Shown here: piece after piece, positions 61,876 to 64,000 of the stretch | Position numbering within the stretch: position 1 is the stretch's first letter | How the letters are laid out: every line of letters begins with the position of its first letter | Source: Cerina sp048266425 | GTDB taxonomy: Bacteria > Bacteroidota > Bacteroidia > Flavobacteriales > Flavobacteriaceae | Direction of reading: 5' to 3' | Length of the DNA stretch: 64,000 bases | Assembly: GCA_048266425.1 (NCBI GenBank) | Contig: JBLWZN010000001.1 | Coordinates: 62,001-126,000 of the forward strand | The notes under the pieces: generated by a model | Told to the model about the DNA's origin: nothing | Databases searched by the model: none | Seen by the model: only the letters and a program-made list of their open reading frames with translations | Translations under genes and position numbers: made by a program

Positions 61876-62019
61876 CTACTTTTTGCTCTGCTGCTCGCGG
61901 ATGGTTTCTTTGTCCATATCAAATCCCTTATTTTTGAGTTTAGTATTTCCGGTCGGATTTGCAGGATTTGTCTGTTCTACCTTTCTTTTGAATTTCTTTT
62001 TATTTTCAATAATTCCCAT
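61876..62019 (-). CDS. Small basic protein of unknown function
   Basis: 47 aa from MGIIENKKKFKRKVEQTNPA at 62019 (a longer frame begins 17 codons upstream). It is lysine-rich and ends KETIREQQSKK. No domain is recognised. The frame lies in a gap between the UDG-like gene and the exporter gene. It may be a real small gene; evidence is only the open frame and coherent basic composition. Confidence 0.35.
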   Translation of the reverse strand: MGIIENKKKFKRKVEQTNPANPTGNTKLKNKGFDMDKETIREQQSKK

Positions 62020-62160
62020 ATTTCTATTTTTTGATTCACTTAAGTATAAGGCGATACTTGCTCGATTCAAAGAAATAAGAGGTAAGATTTTGTTAACGGG
62101 TTAACAGTTTCTTAAGGAGGGCAATATTGGCTTATTGTAAGTTCCTGTTGCTCCAACAAA

Positions 62161-63735
62161 TCAATGTACTTTGGAAACATCCACCTTGCCAGCCCCTTTT
62201 TTGATCAATAGTACAAAGGGTACGCATACCAAAAATATGACTCCCATAAATAGGAATACATCCATATAGGAAAGAATGGTGGCCTGTTTCATAATGGAGA
62301 CCTCTAAAACCTGATGGGCCTTGTCCAAGGCATTATTGATACTAAAGCCTTTGGAGATAAACATTTGTTGTAATCCGTGAATTCTATCCCGCACCAAGGA
62401 ACTTGTATCCGTAATATTGGGTATCAGATCCACTCGGTGCTGTTGGGTCCAACGGGCGATCATTGTGGTGATAATGGCTATGCCGAAGGATCCCCCCAAT
62501 TGGCGCATCATTCCAGTAAAGGCGGCCCCGTCCCCAATATCCTTGCCTTTAAGCGTTGATAGGGATAGGGTGGTAATGGGCACAAAAAGTAGACCTAGCC
62601 CCATGCCTCTTGCAACTAGGGGCCAGAACATATGTTCCCCTCCCGTATCTGGTGTGATTAGTATGTGCATCCAATAACTATAAACAAAGAAGATGATAAA
62701 ACCAGAGGCGACCAAGTATTTTTGGGAGACTCCTTTTTCTATCAATTTACCGATGACGGGCATCATCAGTCCTGTTGTTATGGAGCTTGGAATAAGCAAA
62801 AGTCCGGCATCTGTGGCCGTCCACCCCAAAATGGATTGGGTATAGATGGGGATAATAAAAGTAGATCCATATACCCCGAAACCTAAAATAAAGGTCATGA
62901 TGGTGCCTACCCGTAAATTTCCGTCCTTTAGTACCCTTAAGTTTACAATGGGGTATTCATAGGTCATTTCCCTCCATAGAAAAAGTAAAAATCCAAAAGC
63001 GGATAGGATGCTCAACGACATGATGGTCGTATTGGCAAACCAATCGTCCTGTTGTCCGTGCTCCAAAACATATTGTAGAGATCCAATAAAGGTTGCCAAT
63101 AACGCAATTCCCCACCAATCCACCTGATTCGCCTTAAGTTTAGCGCCATACTTTGGGCTACGGACGAACAATACGGTAAGTGAGGCCGCAATAATTCCCA
63201 AAGGGATATTGATGTAGAATATGTAGGGCCATGAAAAATGGTCCACCAAATAACCTCCCAATGGCGGACCCAATGTAGGTCCAACGATTACCCCCATTCC
63301 GTAAATGGCTTGGGCCATTCCTCTTTTTGCAAGGGGATAACTTTCCGTAATGATGGTCTGTGCGGTAACCAATAGCGCTCCCCCGCCCAAACCTTGGATA
63401 AAACGGAAGGCAACAAGTTCCCACAAGTTGGTAGCATTTCCACAAAGGAAGGAGGCTGTTGTAAAAAGGATGATGGATGCTGCAAAATAGTTCCTGCGGC
63501 CAAATTGTTTGGAGAGCCAACTGGTCATCGGGATAACGATAACGTTGGCTATGGCATAGGCCGTGATTACCCATGCAACATCGGTAAGGGTAGCACCCAG
63601 GCTTCCCTTCATGTCGTTCAGGGCAACGTTAACAATAGTAGTGTCAACGATTTCCAAGAGGGCGCACATTACCGCGGTAATGGTGATAATGACCCTTCTA
63701 AAGCCGTATTCTACCAGATCGTTTTCGTCTTGCAT
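62161..63735 (-). CDS. DHA2 family multidrug exporter, EmrB type
   Basis: 524 aa with 14 predicted membrane helices, as for EmrB. Signatures are TTIVNVALNDMKGSLGAT, VIPMTSWLSKQFGRR (DHA2 loop motif) and GPTLGPPLGGYLVDHFSW. It exports drugs by proton antiport, usually with an EmrA membrane-fusion protein and an outer-membrane TolC. Those genes would lie upstream, beyond the right edge. The 265-bp upstream region carries a large inverted repeat instead of a tight gene junction. Confidence 0.93.
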   Translation of the reverse strand: MQDENDLVEYGFRRVIITITAVMCALLEIVDTTIVNVALNDMKGSLGATLTDVAWVITAYAIANVIVIPMTSWLSKQFGRRNYFAASIILFTTASFLCGNATNLWELVAFRFIQGLGGGALLVTAQTIITESYPLAKRGMAQAIYGMGVIVGPTLGPPLGGYLVDHFSWPYIFYINIPLGIIAASLTVLFVRSPKYGAKLKANQVDWWGIALLATFIGSLQYVLEHGQQDDWFANTTIMSLSILSAFGFLLFLWREMTYEYPIVNLRVLKDGNLRVGTIMTFILGFGVYGSTFIIPIYTQSILGWTATDAGLLLIPSSITTGLMMPVIGKLIEKGVSQKYLVASGFIIFFVYSYWMHILITPDTGGEHMFWPLVARGMGLGLLFVPITTLSLSTLKGKDIGDGAAFTGMMRQLGGSFGIAIITTMIARWTQQHRVDLIPNITDTSSLVRDRIHGLQQMFISKGFSINNALDKAHQVLEVSIMKQATILSYMDVFLFMGVIFLVCVPFVLLIKKGAGKVDVSKVH

Positions 63736-63783
63736 GCGTTTTTGTTATTTGAGGCTGACCATAAACTTTAGTTTTTCAGGACC

Positions 63784-63884
63784 GGTCCCCCTCCTTTGGA
63801 GGGGTTAGGGGAGGTCACTTTTGGGAATCCCAACTCTTCTGCCGTGCCCGGCCCCTCCCTAGCCCTCCCCCAAGGGGAGGGAAC
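63784..63884. repeat. GC-rich imperfect inverted repeat
   Basis: The left arm (63784-63816, GGTCCCCCTCC...GGGGAGGTC) and right arm (63850-63884, GGCCCCTCCC...GGGGAGGGAAC) are imperfect reverse complements, roughly three quarters matching, with a 33-bp spacer. Each arm also contains its own short CTCC/GGAG hairpin. Nothing else is recognised in 63736-64000. Confidence 0.75.
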
Positions 63885-64000
63885 AAATATGGATATCCAA
63901 TTGTTGTCAATTTAGAATTGATTAGTGTCCCGTTATTGTACAATTCGAATCGAGAGGTCGATAAACTATTTACTAAGAACTAAGGACTGAATTCTTATTT

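Noticed and set aside
1..64000. Insertion sequences, prophage genes, tRNA or rRNA genes
   Set aside because: No transposase, integrase, phage structural gene, tRNA cloverleaf or rRNA segment was recognised anywhere in the window.

Overview
The window looks like a chromosomal segment of a marine member of the Flavobacteriaceae (phylum Bacteroidota). Three things support this. Many gene products belong to families typical of that group (DUF3570, DUF3810, DUF349, DUF4266, DUF2911, ribosomal protein bTHX, a barrel-less TonB plug protein). Candidate promoters carry the Bacteroidota -7 box TAnnTTTG. Clear Shine-Dalgarno sequences are largely absent. The genus cannot be fixed from the sequence alone; a Maribacter/Zobellia/Arenibacter-like relative is a guess. 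A run of 10 N at 22180-22189 shows this is a scaffolded draft assembly. I see no rRNA, tRNA, CRISPR array, insertion sequence or prophage.

Layout. 1-7.2 kb: the 5' end of an exported TIM-barrel protein, a DUF3820 protein, pyrG, a structured 283-bp intergenic region, yidC, two near-identical terminators, mnmA and a nitronate-monooxygenase-like enzyme. 7.3-13.2 kb: a leftward catabolic operon encoding a GMC oxidoreductase, its Tat-exported small subunit, two paralogous secreted TIM-barrel isomerase-like proteins and a lipoprotein sulfatase. 13.2-25.5 kb: an orphan GltB-like oxidoreductase, a beta-lactamase-fold hydrolase, the rel-fur-purA block, a Ste24-type protease split by the assembly gap, an rRNA/tRNA methyltransferase and a DUF3810 protein. 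25.7-33.5 kb: a DUF349 repeat protein, a DUF4266/DUF3570 pair, prfA, pyrF and a creatininase-family protein. 33.6-41 kb: the leftward operon rsfS-ftsH-LUD-cdsA-psd-ACBP (ribosome dormancy, membrane proteolysis and phospholipid synthesis), then birA, pyrE with an SRPBCC protein, and a NUDIX hydrolase. 41.1-47.9 kb: an M14 peptidase, coaD and ddl on the minus strand; a PASTA protein, an RluD-type pseudouridine synthase, a GNAT protein and yaaA on the plus strand. 48.1-56.6 kb: a DeoR regulator followed by a sugar-use cluster. 56.6-64 kb: bTHX, pyruvate carboxylase, a plug-only TonB-related protein, a uracil-DNA glycosylase-like protein and an EmrB-type drug exporter.

Two regions deserve most attention. 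The first (48.1-56 kb) combines a DeoR regulator, ROK kinase, MFS importer, SIS-domain protein, a single polypeptide joining a GH9 glycoside hydrolase to a NodB-type deacetylase, and a membrane protein related to heparan-alpha-glucosaminide N-acetyltransferase. Together they suggest a route in which an N-acetylated amino-sugar oligosaccharide is deacetylated, cleaved, re-acetylated across the inner membrane, imported and phosphorylated. Two matching palindromes spaced three helical turns apart upstream are candidate operators. The second (7.3-13.2 kb) resembles machinery for periplasmic C3 oxidation of sugars (a glucoside-3-dehydrogenase-like GMC/hitchhiker pair with isomerase-like TIM barrels), here coupled to a sulfatase. 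Both functions are inferred from families and context.

Intergenic DNA carries several recurring repeat families: an AAGAATCAAGA/GTTTATGAGTTTA composite, a 22-24 bp hairpin-forming repeat, degenerate hexamers, and a long GC-rich inverted repeat at the right edge.
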